DNA of 64,000 bases from Theristus sp. LFF4_11 (taxonomy: Eukaryota; Nematoda; Chromadorea; Monhysterida; Xyalidae), in assembly GCA_030248135.1 (NCBI GenBank), contig JASANC010002070.1, forward strand, positions 124,001 through 188,000, written 5' to 3'. The position numbers and the translations under genes are program-made. How positions within the stretch are numbered: position 1 is the first letter of the stretch; each line of letters opens with the position of its first letter. This document shows positions 45,064 to 60,917 of the stretch, one piece after another. The notes below the pieces were generated by a model. It was given only the letters and a program-made list of their open reading frames with translations, was not told the origin of the DNA and did not search any database.

Positions 45064-48000
45064 ATGGTAGAGCTGTGTCCGGCTGGAGCAGCACTGACGA
45101 CGACGGCGACAACGACGGATCAGCTGGACAACGGCACCGGCGGCCGGCAACGAAAAGAAAGCGACGACGTCGACGCTGACGGTAGCAGTGACGACAAAAA
45201 CGAACTTTATTACGAGTGCTGCACATCGTCAGCAGAGGAGCGGAGTTACATGCGCCATTCGTTGCTTGAGTCTGCACTTTCGCCGCGTCGACACGATTCG
45301 AATTCACATTCGTCCGCAGACACACCAGAGCAGAGCTCAGAAAAGCACGGCTGTGCTCCATTGCGCACCAGTCCAGCAATGATCAGAGCCAGCAAGAAGT
45401 CACTGTACGCGGTCATATTCAACAAACGACGCGCGGGCATTGTCAAAGACGGCGTAACCGTGAGCAAACACAGCTTTGTGTCGTGTCGTGAACGTTTCTT
45501 TGTCAACGGATATGAAAAAATTGTGTTTCTTACAGCCGATGGGTATCGGTGACGCGAGTCTCTACCATGCACTGATCGTCATTTTCCTTGAGTTCTTTGC
45601 CTGGGGCTTGCTGACGGTGCCCGTGATTAATGTCAGTGTGGCATCTTTGTCGTTTGACTTGCAGTCTGATCTTGATGGAGTTTGTTTGTAGTGTTTTGCA
45701 AATGTGCTATGTTCATGACTTTGACTTTTCAATTTCAGACACTTGCTGTCACCTTTCCCGCCAATAAGTTTTTGATGAATGGTCTTATCCTTGGAATAAA
45801 GGTGAGCTCGTCTTACTCCACTGTTGGTTGCATTCATCAAGAAAAGCAGGTTTTTGACAAGCACTCCCGAACGAACGGGTCGAAAACAAACACGAGCGGG
45901 TTTGTGGTTTTTGTGTATACAGTGGCGGCCAAAAGTTTGGAAACCCCTGCAAGCGCTGTATATCGCGCATTTTTGCGTTATTACTCTGCACAAAAGGAAA
46001 TATTTTTGATTTTTGGAACAAGATAACTGTTGCGTTCACAAAAACAAAGCTCGCATGTGTTGTGGAGAAACGCACAATAAAAGCACGCATATACCACAGT
46101 ACACACGCGCGCGCATGGGGGTTTCCAAACTTTTGGCCGCCACTGTATTTGCGACAGTTCTCACCTGCTACTTGTGTGATGTGATCAAGTATTTCTGTAC
46201 TCGAGGCTTGGTAAGCCTTAGGGCACATGCAAAACTTAATGCAACAAAAGTCTGTAGGTCACCCAAGGCTTCGCACCTTTATTGGAAGCTGTCCAATTCT
46301 CGGTTATCAATTTCTGAGCCACTCATTTTGCAGTGAGCCATTTCTTTTGCGTTGGGGTGAAGCATCTTATTTTTATCAGGCCGTCTATTTTTTCTCAGGC
46401 CACGTAAAGGCACATAAGGGGGCACCGGGGGCCTGCTGTCTGCTCTTACCAGGCGAAACCGCAAGAAACAGTGCTTGCACCAGTAGTAATTGTTTATAAG
46501 TAAAGTAGACTCACAGTTGTAAATAGCGCCAGACGCGTGAGGTGACCGCCCGTTCGTTTGCACGCGTGGTTTTTTTCGACCCGCGCATGTTTACGAGCGC
46601 TTTTCAAATATCTACTATTCTTCATGAATGCTCCATGAATGAATGAAAGACTTTCTTGACACGAAGTTAATTGCTTCTTTTCGCAGGGTATATTGTCGTT
46701 TCTCAGTGCACCGCTGATCGGAGCGCTGTCCGACATTTGGGGACGAAAATCATTTTTATTCGTGACGGTGCTGTGCACGTGCATGCCGATTCCATGGCTG
46801 CGAATCAGTCCGTGGTATGCTTTCTGTGGCATTTGAAATGCTCGGTTCTGTTTTATTTGTTCTACTCAAAGCCAACATTTCCAGGTGGTATTTTGCGCTG
46901 TTCAGCATGAGCGGCATATTCTCAGTGACGTTCTCTGTTGTGCTCGCCTATGTGGCTGACATCACCGAGAAGGAGGATCGCAGCGCTGCTTACGGCTTGG
47001 TGAGCTCGTTTTTAGCGTTGAATCACTTGACATTCTGTGCATTGAATCGGCGGTGGCACTGGCTGATTAGCTGGTAACAGCAAAACTCGCGTTATGTTGC
47101 TGCGAATAATGTCTGTTTTTTTCGGTTTTGGCAGACATGGAAAGCAAAATAGCTTCATGTGTGATTTACGGCAGGTCACATTTGCCGTGTGTGTCTTGAT
47201 CGGCGACTCGGGTCGCTTTAGCAAAGGTGAATATGGCTGCGTCATGCATGAAACTGATTTCCCTAATTTTTTTCGCATGCGTGCGTTTAGTCGCAGAACT
47301 AGGAGAAAATATTATAATATCTAGATAGCACGATAATAGATTGCTTGCCGATGCGTGGCATGATGCAGCCAATCAACGTCACACCAGTTTCGCAGGCTTC
47401 CATTCGCAGGTGTCGGCGACATTTGCGGCGAGCCTCGTGACGTCGCCAGCATTGGGCGCGTGGCTGAGTGAGGCGTACTCCGATGACGCCGTGGTGGCGC
47501 TGGCCACCGCCGTTGCCGTCCTCGACATTCTCATCATCATGGTCGCGGTGCCCGAGAGTCTGCCGCCGAAACTGCGCCATTCGTGGCATCGTGTTTCGTG
47601 GGAGTCGGCTGATCCGTTTCAGGTTCACGTTGTCATTGCTTCATTGGGTGTTTTGTTTTTTTATTTGTATCTCGTTTCTGATTGGTTGTTTTCGGATACC
47701 GCTTTTTAATCGGTGTCTGCTTATGGTGCTTATTCAAGTTTCGTTTTCAGTCGCTGCGACTGGCCGGTGAAAATCGCAGCGTCGTTCTGCTTTGTTTGGT
47801 GGTGTTCCTTTCGTATCTGCCAGAAGCCGGCCAATTTTCGTGCTTTTTCGTGTATTTGAAACTGGTGAGAAGATACAAACTTGCGGCTGCTTGTCTTGAT
47901 TATTGATACCGGTTATGCCGGTTACTGATACGTATGAGTACTGAACACTAACGGCAATGCACTGTGCAGGTGATCGGTTTCTCACCGGAGGCAGTGGCCG

Positions 48001-50064
48001 CATTTATCGGCATACTCGGCATTCTGTCCGTGTTCTCGCAAACGGGCGTCTTGCTGGTGCTGACGCGAAACGTTGGCGCCAAATACACCATTCAACTTGG
48101 TCTGCTGTTTCAGTTTGTGCAGCTGCTCTGGTACGCGTTTGGATCACGCTATTGGTGTGTCACGTCACGTGCGCTGAATCTTATTGTCGTCGCTCTAGAT
48201 TTTATAAAATTACATCGCTTTCTTGTTGTAACCTGCGGCCGGTTTATTATAGAATTGTACAATGCGCAGTTTTTTTTTGCCATTTCATTTCGCTCCGGGC
48301 AGTAGTTGTTGCTGTTTTTGAAGTTGTGCTGTCTGCATAATCGGCAAGGCGGATCGTTCTGTGATCTGTATACATGTGTATTCTGGTTCATTGCGTACTT
48401 TTTTCGCAATTCAAACATCTGCATAGATACATGCAGACAACAAGCAATACTATCGAAAACCCACTGGAGCTGTAAGTTCTGTCGAGTAGATATGTTTGAA
48501 AGGCTAGATACTGGCTTCGAAAAGGGAACAGCGTATTCTGTTTTCATCTGTGCAGGATCATGTGGGCAGCGGGCGTGTTCGCGGCGCTGTCACAGTTGAC
48601 GTATCCCGCAATCAGTGCTTTCGTCTCTGTCCACTCCGACCGTGATAAACAGGGTTCGTGCACAACAACCTATAAAAATGAACAAGTGCAATTGTGAAAA
48701 CATGTTCATGAAGCGGTTCTGTACCTGCGTTCACCCACTTTTTCGATGTTTTTGGAATGTTTTTTTCCACGACGTGTGAACGGTAGGATGTCCCTGTGAA
48801 ACATGAAAAACCCAGTGCTCTGGAACATCGAAAAATCTGCGCACCGCTGCGGAATTTCGTTCAGCTATTACGCCGATTGATGTCACGTGTGCATGTGTCT
48901 GTTTTTCATAACAGGCGCAGTGCAGGGTCTGATCACGGGCATCCGCGGCCTCTGCCAAGGCCTCGGTCCAGCGCTGTTCGGCTTCGTGTTCTATTTGTTC
49001 CACGTTGATCTCGACCTCGACGGCGACGGCACCGGTCACGTTGGCGTCGGCGTCTTCCCGGCGCCGCATCCCAGACGCATCCTGGTGCCGGTCGCCACCG
49101 CACCGCCGAACGCCAATGCGAGCGCAATTGTCGGCGCCTTCAGCGATCTCTCGTTCATCAGTTTGGTGCGTTTTGTGCGCCTGAGCAGCGGCTGTTTTTG
49201 TGGTCGCTTTGATTGCGTGCTTAGGCCGTCGCGTCAGTTGGAGGAGAATTGGAATTTTCATTGGAAGGAAGGCCAAGAGAGCAGAAGATTGTGTGACTGG
49301 CTCCAATGACAACACAAAGTCGAATGCCGAGATGCCAAATGTCCATGTCAAGATGTCCCAGACAAACACATGCACACCAATATTCTTTTTGTGGCGAGGC
49401 GAAAGAATTTTTGAAAAACTAGTGGCACGATCAGCTCAGCCTCCCGATCATGCTAAATCACCGTTGGGTTTTTAAAAAAACAGGTGACAGAATTGCTAGA
49501 AATTGATCCAAATAAAATAAGAACGAAACCAGTGACGTGTACCAAATCACTGTGAACGTATGTATAATATAAGCAACTGTGTCAGTCGCACTCATTTCTC
49601 TCCATCAACTGACGTGTGCACCTTCCACTTACGTATTCTTATGACAGCGTCTGATTCCGGGTCCACCATTTCTGCTCGGAGCGGCGATGGTTGCACTGGC
49701 GCTGTTTGCGAACTCCTTCCTGCCGACGAAGCATATGTCGCGTCTCTTCCAACGCCGCACGTCGCCGTCGTTCGGCGGTGCTGAGCGCAACAGTTACACC
49801 AACAGCGCCAGTGAGCGCTCGCGCTCCGAATCACCGTCCGAAAGTGGCCTGTTGCTCGGCGACACTGACGCTGCCGCTGGCCAATCAGCGGCCGATCTGG
49901 TGGTCACCCTGTCGGCGGGTGCCACGTTGCGACAGACGGACACACGCGCGTTGGCGAACAGTGCTGCTGGTGTGCTTGGTGATTCCAGTCAACCGAATCA
50001 CACGCACCGAACAGACGCCACCAATGTGCTCGAGCGACATCGCATCTCCAGTGGATCGCTATGA
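45064..50064 (+). CDS. MFSD14: MFSD14 (HIAT1-like) major facilitator transporter, complete
   Basis: Eleven exons give 689 aa: 45064-45453, 45536-45631, 45739-45801, 46687-46814, 46885-46999, 47410-47622, 47751-47864, 47970-48154, 48556-48653, 48915-49165 and 49648-50064; all phases agree. This 12-TM transporter family (hippocampus-abundant transcript 1) is related to tetracycline-resistance pumps; its substrate is not established. Signature blocks: VIFLEFFAWGLLTVP (TM1), LSAPLIGALSDIWGRKSF (the MFS loop 2-3 motif), SVVLAYVADITE, ATFAASLVTSPALGAWL, VFLSYLPEAGQFS, FSPEAVAAFIGILGILS, and GLITGIRGLCQGLGPALFGF. Both termini are longer than in human MFSD14A (490 aa): about 110 acidic/Ser-rich residues before KDG-PMGIG and a Ser-rich C-tail of about 110. 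The start Met (MVELCP) is the first ATG after the upstream hAT-like element. Confidence 0.95.
45920..46145. mobile_element. Tc1/mariner-type MITE in MFSD14 intron 3
   Basis: CAGTGGCGGCCAAAAGTTTG and CAAACTTTTGGCCGCCACTG are perfect inverted repeats, continuing into GAAACCCC and its near-complement, with TA on both sides (45918-45919, 46146-46147). The CAGTGG..CCAAAAGTTTGGAAA terminus resembles that of known Tc1-like elements. No transposase frame fits in 226 bp. Confidence 0.92.
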
Positions 50065-51558
50065 TGACTGCGCCGCTCAGCTAGCAACTGATGCTACTTC
50101 ACTACTGTTTGCTTTCGTTTTCACTCGTCTTCTTGTACTCTCCTGTTTTTTTTTGGTACCAACCTGGTGAACATTGTTGCTGTGCTGTGTGTGTGTGTTT
50201 GGTTTTGTTTTGCCATTCGTTTGAGCGTTCTGGAGCTTTTTGGAGTGCCGTTTTTAAGCGGAGATTCTGTTCATTTGAGGCAAAATTGAGGGTTTCTTTA
50301 ACCATCACTGCATAATGAAATTCGTTTTTTATTGCCATGTAATTTGAATTTGATTTGATTAAAAATTTTCATCACAAAAACATGTTTGTCACTTGCTCAT
50401 TTTTTTGCGCGTTAGATTTTTTGTTTTTCTAATCATTCGCGGAAATGTTTCTTTTCCGAGCCCCCAACCAAAAAATTTTGAAGGGATCTTTTTATGCTGG
50501 GGGAGTGAATTTTTTTAAAGTTTCATCCTGTTAAGCGGCATTCATGAAGTGTTTTTAAAGCAGGCGCGGCTATTAAACACTGCAAAAGGCGTTTGCGTTG
50601 TTTCATTAGCGCCCCCAACAGTGAGCGGTAGCTATGCGATTTTTGGTGCATTCACAAAGCGCATGCAGCTGTCGAACAGCTGCGCGAACTTGTCGTTCAT
50701 TTGCGCAAGCAACAAGTGCTACGTGGCTATGTGGCGTTTTACGTGTTCGCGAAAGCATAGTTTCGTTGCTCGCTGTGTGGTTTTTTTATTAAACTTCATG
50801 AATGTGCCTTAAACACTTGACGGCCCGGTTCGTTCGATGTATGGTAACTTTCTTTGTTGTATCTGCTGATATTTGCTAGAGCTGTGATTCGTTGCCAATT
50901 CATTCCCAATTGTTTTCTTTTATTGTTCATCGGAATTTTGTCAGTGTCCCACAACAACACTAATTTTTCTGTTTAATGTCGGTTTCGCGATTTTCTTGGC
51001 AAGCGAATAGAGAACAGATAATTGACGAAAATGTGAAGATGATTTTCACACTATTTAACAACAATATTTGACTTGTTTAAACTCAACAATCTGTGTCATT
51101 TTTGCAACGTGGTTTGCTGTGGTTTTACTGATTTTTTATGTATTTTTTGTGCAAGCGAGCGTCGCTCGCAAGGGCTGCTTCTTTTTTATTTCATTTCATG
51201 AACGCCTTTTTTACTTTGTTAATTTTTTGTTGGTGATCAAAAATGTGAATGCTATGCATCCTCCATCAAATACACCGTACTACCACATCCACATTGCTGT
51301 CTATATCTTACAATAAACACAGTATCATTTCGACCAATAAACTAAGCACAACACAGTAACAATTACGCACTTCCATGATGCAATTAACTAATTATGTGCC
51401 CAAGTCTGCTGCAACCGCTACTACAAATAGCTGCCAAATGTCCCGTCGGTGTCAATACGCTCTTTTTCACAAAAACCGTCTTTCTTAGTGTTCGTTTCGA
51501 AACAACTCCAAATAAGCAACGGAGTAACCGTCTCCAAGCACAACTTCAACGAATCATC
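50065..51558. other. Intergenic region between MFSD14 and the four-TM gene
   Basis: MFSD14 3' UTR and the promoter side of the next gene. Short frames such as 50549-50812 lack splice context. I see no repeat family or RNA gene here. Confidence 0.45.
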
Positions 51559-54374
51559 ATGGCCTCCGTTGTCGGTCAAAAGCTTCCACCGACTGCGAAG
51601 GACCCGAACCTCTCCAATGACGACTCAGCGTTGCGACGAACGGAAAGCTGGTCGGAGCCGAGCAGGTCGGTGGAGCAGCTGTGTCCATTACTTGTGATGT
51701 TACTTGTTTTCCAACTGTGCTTATTTGTTCTATAGAGGGACAATGGATGATGGAGATGACAACCTGGTGGTGGATCCGGACGACGGGCAAGATGATAGTA
51801 CGCGAACGAAGTTGTTCATTGTTGTTCATTGTCTGCGATCCAACCAACCAGCCATGTTCCTTGAACTATTCGATCCGGTTGCTTTCAGTCAGTCGTTACA
51901 CGAGAATGCGCGAGTCACTGCACGTACAGCTGGCCCGTCTGGAGCAACAGATCAACGAACTTCGTGGCGGTGTGTCTGTGTACTCCGTTTTTTATGACTA
52001 ACCAATCAACTCTGAGAACTGCGATGACCAACCAATCAGCTAGTTGCATATATTAGCGAGATAGACTGTTGTATCATAGTTGGCCTCAATGTGGTTTACA
52101 AACTGCAACTGCATTGTAGCTGTCAACAGTGGGCACACTGAGTAGCGATTTCATTTAGCAGCCATGTTTTCTCAATGTTGCATCGTTTCATTTTGTGCAT
52201 TTGACTGCAAACGGTGCTTACTGGTGATGTTTAACTACCGTATTACCCCCATTAACCCCCCCCCCCCATTAATCCCCCCCCACCAATAAACCCCCACCCC
52301 CCCCCCCCGACAAGTTTCCGAATAATCCCCCCCCACAAATAATCCCCCATGGGGGTTAATTGGAAACCTGTTTGAAACACATACCCAGCGAATTCAGTGG
52401 CTGAATGCAGTGACATTGGTGAAATTGTGCTACCAAAGGCCCCAAAGGGATGAATTAATGGTAATTTCATCACAAAAGGCTGTTACAAAAGGAAATCTCT
52501 GTGAAAAGTAGAAGTTTCTGCGACTTTCTTGCCTGCCATGCAAGGTATAATAATAGTTGTCTATGTGTACTCCCGTGTCCACGTGTCACAAGACCACCGT
52601 GCGACACTGTTTAAGTACGCTGTTTTCTGGGTTTGTTTGTCGTGTCCTGTGTTTGATTTTCAAAATTTTTGTTCGGAGCTGCTATTATCTTTTTTGCCAT
52701 TTTTCAACAAACCCCCACCCCTAGAATTTTTTGTAAATAAACCCCCCCCACCAATAATCCCCCCCACCAATAAACCCCCACCCCTAAAAGTCGCTGACGT
52801 ATTAATCCCCCATGGGGGTTTATTGGGGGTAATACGGTAAATCTGTTTTAGCCCCGAAGCAGGCGCCAAGCATGGCAGCACGTGCCCGTATTGGAACACC
52901 GATGCATCCGGCTGGCTCAATTCGTCAGGCCCAATATGCAGCAGCTCAGCATGGCCGGCCAGCTGACTGTTCGTTGTTTTTTTTATCGGTTTCTGAGCGA
53001 TGTTTCACTTTTGAAACCGTTGAAATCGAGGCAAAAAGTATGCGTTTTCAGTATACCGGACAAAAACGGGCCAACCGCCGGCCTTGTATCAGGAGACAAA
53101 CGAAGCGCAGACGGAATCCGTTTCAAAAGACGCGGCCGCTGTGGCCCCTCTGCCTTTGGCCACGTCAGGTGTGGTGTAGCACAAGTTGCAAATCAAATCA
53201 AATTTGAAAATTCATCAGCTGTTTCGTGGTGTTTTTTACTGAGGGAGAACACAACTTTGAAATACACAGTGATCAACATAGTTTTTACGCATATATGCGT
53301 GGCCACAAGCCTACCCAGGCATAAGGACAGTGAATTCAAAAACAGTGGATAAGTGCAAAACATCATTTTTGCTTTTTGCATTTTATTTTTCTGCTCCAAC
53401 ACCACGATGCGCCGTTGGTCTATTTTTTCCGAATGCGTGCTTCTCATTCTTCTCTCAGGGTCCCGGGCGCAGCGCAAACGTGTCCTTGGTTGGCCTCAGT
53501 GGGTGTGCTTCGCGGTTGCTGTGTTGCACACGCTCATTGGCGTCCTCGCAGCCGTTGTCTATGTGTACTCCCGTGTCCACGTGTCACAAGACCACCGTGC
53601 GACACTGTTTAAGTACGCTGTTTTCTGGGTTTGTTTGTCGTGTCCTGTGTTTGATTTTCAAAATTTTTGTTCGGAGCTGCTATTATCTTTTTTGGACACG
53701 CGACTCAAGAATAATGGGTAAAAGTATAGGTTGCGGGTGTCTTCGACCGTGTCAAGCATCCTTAACGTACATTTCGACATTATATATATTTGTTTTTTCA
53801 AAGCGAACGTGACTGCGTTTGTTTGCAGATTGTCCTTATTGTCGATGACGATTGAGAGCGTGTCAATGCTGCTGCTGTTGTCGGTGCCGTTGCTAATCGC
53901 TGGGGCAATCAAGAAATGGCCGTCGTTTATAATTGCCCATCTTGCGGTCTCTGTACGTTTGTTATTATAATTGCCCATCAAGCAAGTTCAGATTCGAAAT
54001 TTCAATCGAAATTCTAAATGAACGCAATCCACAACGACGAAACGCTGTGTCAGGTTTGCGTTCTGTTGAGCAACGTGATCAGTGTTGCCGCGGCCATTGG
54101 CACCAGTCGCAGCAAGCAACCTCCGCAGCCAACTTGGGATCACTCGTACTTTGCGAACATCTGTCTACTGTTGGTGCTTGCTGGCTCGTTAGTTCCACTC
54201 GTGTTCTGCATCATCCGTCTGCAACGCGGCACGGATTCGTTCAGCCGCAGCAAACCAACGATCGGTGGGGCCGCTTCAAAGCAGCCGCGCACCGACAAAA
54301 CGCAGACGGACACTGATGAGCCAATGAAACAACACGACCGTGACGCAAAGTCATGGTCACACGACAAGAAATGA
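51559..54374 (+). CDS. Uncharacterised four-transmembrane protein with N-terminal coiled coil
   Basis: Eight exons give 360 aa with every intron phase closing: 51559-51665, 51736-51797, 51889-51969, 52852-52968, 53052-53168, 53459-53612, 53829-53952 and 54054-54374. I do not recognise the family. Seen in order: a polar N-tail, an acidic run (MDDGDDNLVVDPDDGQDD), a short heptad-like helix (RESLHVQLARLEQQINEL), an Ala/Gln-rich linker, then four hydrophobic segments: WVCFAVAVLHTLIGVLAAVV, SVSMLLLLSVPLLIAGAI, FIIAHLAVSVCVLLSNVIS and ICLLLVLAGSLVPLVFCII. The C-tail is Lys/Asp/Thr-rich and ends SHDKK. By topology both ends would face the same side. The start Met is the one after CGAATCATC; an in-frame frame continues upstream, so the true start could differ. 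AATAAA at 54617 is a likely poly(A) signal. Intron 3 contains a MITE bearing a copy of part of exon 6. Confidence 0.8.
52236..52839. mobile_element. CCGTATTACCCCC MITE (family C, copy 3) carrying a gene fragment
   Basis: TACCGTATTACCCCCA and GGGGGTAATACGGTA bound a 604-bp copy in intron 3 of the four-TM gene, with the same core as at 7761 and 17377. Relative to those, the sequence between TGCCATGCAAGGTAT and TTTTGCCATTTTTC is expanded by about 150 bp, nearly all of it (52556-52696) identical to 53554-53694. Confidence 0.88.
52556..52696 (+). repeat. 141-bp perfect duplicate of exon 6/intron 6 of the host gene
   Basis: From GTTGTCTATGTGTACTCCCG to GCTATTATCTTTTTTG this is letter-for-letter the same as 53554-53694, which spans the last 59 bases of exon 6, its GTACGC donor and 82 bases of intron. 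Here it sits inside the family C MITE, about 1 kb upstream of its source and in the same orientation. Confidence 0.95.
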
Positions 54375-56091
54375 ACGAATGAATGGACTGTTATTTATGT
54401 GTACTCTTGTAACGCGGGTCGATTTTGTTGATTTTTAACCTTTGATTTTGACTAATTAATTACATTTCATTCAGCCAATTCCACTCGATGCAAAGTGCAC
54501 TTTATTTTGTACGTCCATCTCAACACTAATGAATCAGTCTTTTGCGGCATTATCTTTTATGTTTTTGCATGATAATAATCCGATAAAGTTCAGTAGTCAC
54601 AAAAATTTTAACAGCAAATAAACCGCAAAAATACTTGACCGACCGGAGGGATAACGTTATCTCACTCCATTACTCTTAGTGATAAGTTACAGCCGATGCA
54701 TCCATTCGTTAATGAGTTTTACGATACAGTGCAAAGAGGAATATTCTTATCCATGCTCCTCACATTTGATCAAGCAGTATCTCCAACTCCAACAGTTATG
54801 AAAGTATCAAAAGTCAAAGTTGATTTCTTGATCAAAATATTTTATTGTTTGAGGAGTCCTGAAAGAACTCTTAGGTACAGTATACGCCGTTCGTGCATTG
54901 TGAAAACTTAAAAATCTGAAAAGTAAACAAATTTTTATTATTAAATGGGCATTACAGTTGATCGCTGAAGGTGACGGAAGTGCCGAGATGCCTTGTGCCC
55001 ATTTTCGTCTCATAAAATCACTTGCTCTGCTGAAAGACCAGAACAGTTGATGGTGCTTCTCGGCTCAAACAAGACAAAAAGCTTTCATAAACCGAACCAT
55101 GCTGCATTCTGGGTCTATCTATGTATTCTTTTATCACATGTCACGTGTTTTATGTTTGTTTGATCAAGTATATGCAAATTTACGTCGTAACGAGTTTTCA
55201 CACGAAAACTTTGAAAAAAGAAAAATTTCACAAAAACATTCTGCAAACTAGAAAGTGATTAGCAAACAAGAAAAACTAGAATGAAAAACAAGAAAAATGT
55301 TCTTTTTTAGTTTAAACCCTGTGTTTGTTTGATAAGTGAGAAAGATCACATACACCAAAAACCAAAAACCTAATGTTACATGTTTAAACAGGATTAGGAT
55401 TATGGAATGGATTCCCTTCCCTGGAGTGGTCACGTGCACCATTTGCTCATGCACCGCACTTCTAAAAAGGCTTGGCTTAGGCTTAGGGCTGAACTTAGGA
55501 TTAGGATTAGATTCAGGCTTTGCTTAGGATTAGGTTTTGGTAATATTCTGAGAATTGTAGTTTATTTTAAGCGTTAAACACACGGTTAGTGTCTAGGTAA
55601 ATGTCCGTTAACGCAGATGTCTTGCACCAGTCGTTTAAACATGTAGGCCAACCCACCAAAAACACAATTTCAAAGAAAATTGTTAGTACTTGGCCCCAAG
55701 TTTCGTTAAAAATTTGAGCGTGAATTAAAAACCGCAGTGACCAAAAAACAAGTTGTTATTGAATGTTGTGTATACCTTTTATTATTCAAAGCACACACAC
55801 ATTATCTCTTGCTTCTTAAGCTTAGATTGCTTTTCAGCTGCATAGATTGCGCCGTAATGGCATGCAAACCAGCACACCGCTCAGACAGCGCTTATCAAAG
55901 CAGCGTTTTTCTAACGATGCTTACAGCCGTGTGTTGCGCTTGACATCATCATTTTAGATTTTTTGTTCACAAAGAAACAACACGGAAAAGAAAGCTGATC
56001 AACGTTTGTAACCGCGCGTACAGGTAAACATCGTAATGGCACAATAACATTTTTCAGTGTGTGTACTGTGGAATTCTGCGGGAAAAAAAAC
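54375..56091. other. Intergenic region upstream of KCNQ1
   Basis: A/T-rich with no supported exon. It contains a telomere-like TTAGG tract at 55466-55545 (separate entry). An acceptor-like TTTTTCAG at 56050-56057 just before the first KCNQ1 coding exon suggests a further 5' exon or a trans-splice site. Confidence 0.45.
55466..55545 (+). repeat. Degenerate telomere-like TTAGGC/TTAGGA tract
   Basis: AAAAAGGCTTGGCTTAGGCT, TTAGGATTAGGATTAGATTC and CTTAGGATTAGG occur in succession. Similar tracts, also opened by AAGGCTTGGCTTAGG or AAGGCTTCGCTTAGG, occur at 13000-13065 and 43838-43890. Confidence 0.6.
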
Positions 56092-60287
<4,196 letters not shown>

Positions 60288-60917
60288 GTGCATTCGTTCA
60301 GCTTGCATGACGACGCCGGATGGTCTGACCGGGTAACACGCAATTTGTGTTTGCGTCAAACGTCGTTGCTGCCGGAATTATCGATTCCCATGTTGATCTC
60401 AGTTTTTACTTTGCTGCATCGTGTGATCGATTTGACCGGTGATGAAGATGTTCATGGTGTTTTTTGTGCAGTCACTTGTTGACATTTTTGCAGTTTATAT
60501 GCTCATGTCTTGCGCTCAGAAACGATGTCTTCAAAAGCATTTGTAAAGCAGAATCAATACAGTGACAAACATGAATATATCTTACGATACAATGCACTTA
60601 CCATCATTTTTCTGTGCCACGCTTGATTTTCGTGACGATAACAGGCTTGTTATATCATCAACACACATCGCCAGTATGGGTGATCCAATCGATACTGTGC
60701 AACAGTGGGGACAACAACTCATCTGTGCTGCAAGGCAAACACACCGAAAGAAAAACGAATGCAACCCAACAAATGACTATAGATTTCTAGATTTCTAGTT
60801 TCTCTAGATTTCTGAAAGTAATATGCCTTTGTGGAACACAAACACGCCTGTAATTTTTTAGCACCGATTCTGTGAGGTCATTGAACCACGCCACGCCCAA
60901 AACTCATTACAATCAAC
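60288..60917. other. Intergenic gap after KCNQ1
   Basis: KCNQ1 3' UTR and the promoter of the next gene, 630 bp. No exon or repeat was recognised; ATTTCTAGATTTCTAG-type short direct repeats lie at 60781-60812. Confidence 0.4.

Noticed and set aside
48731..49375. A 214-codon minus-strand frame
   Set aside because: It is the antisense shadow of MFSD14 exon 10, whose plus-strand frame encodes conserved MFS sequence.
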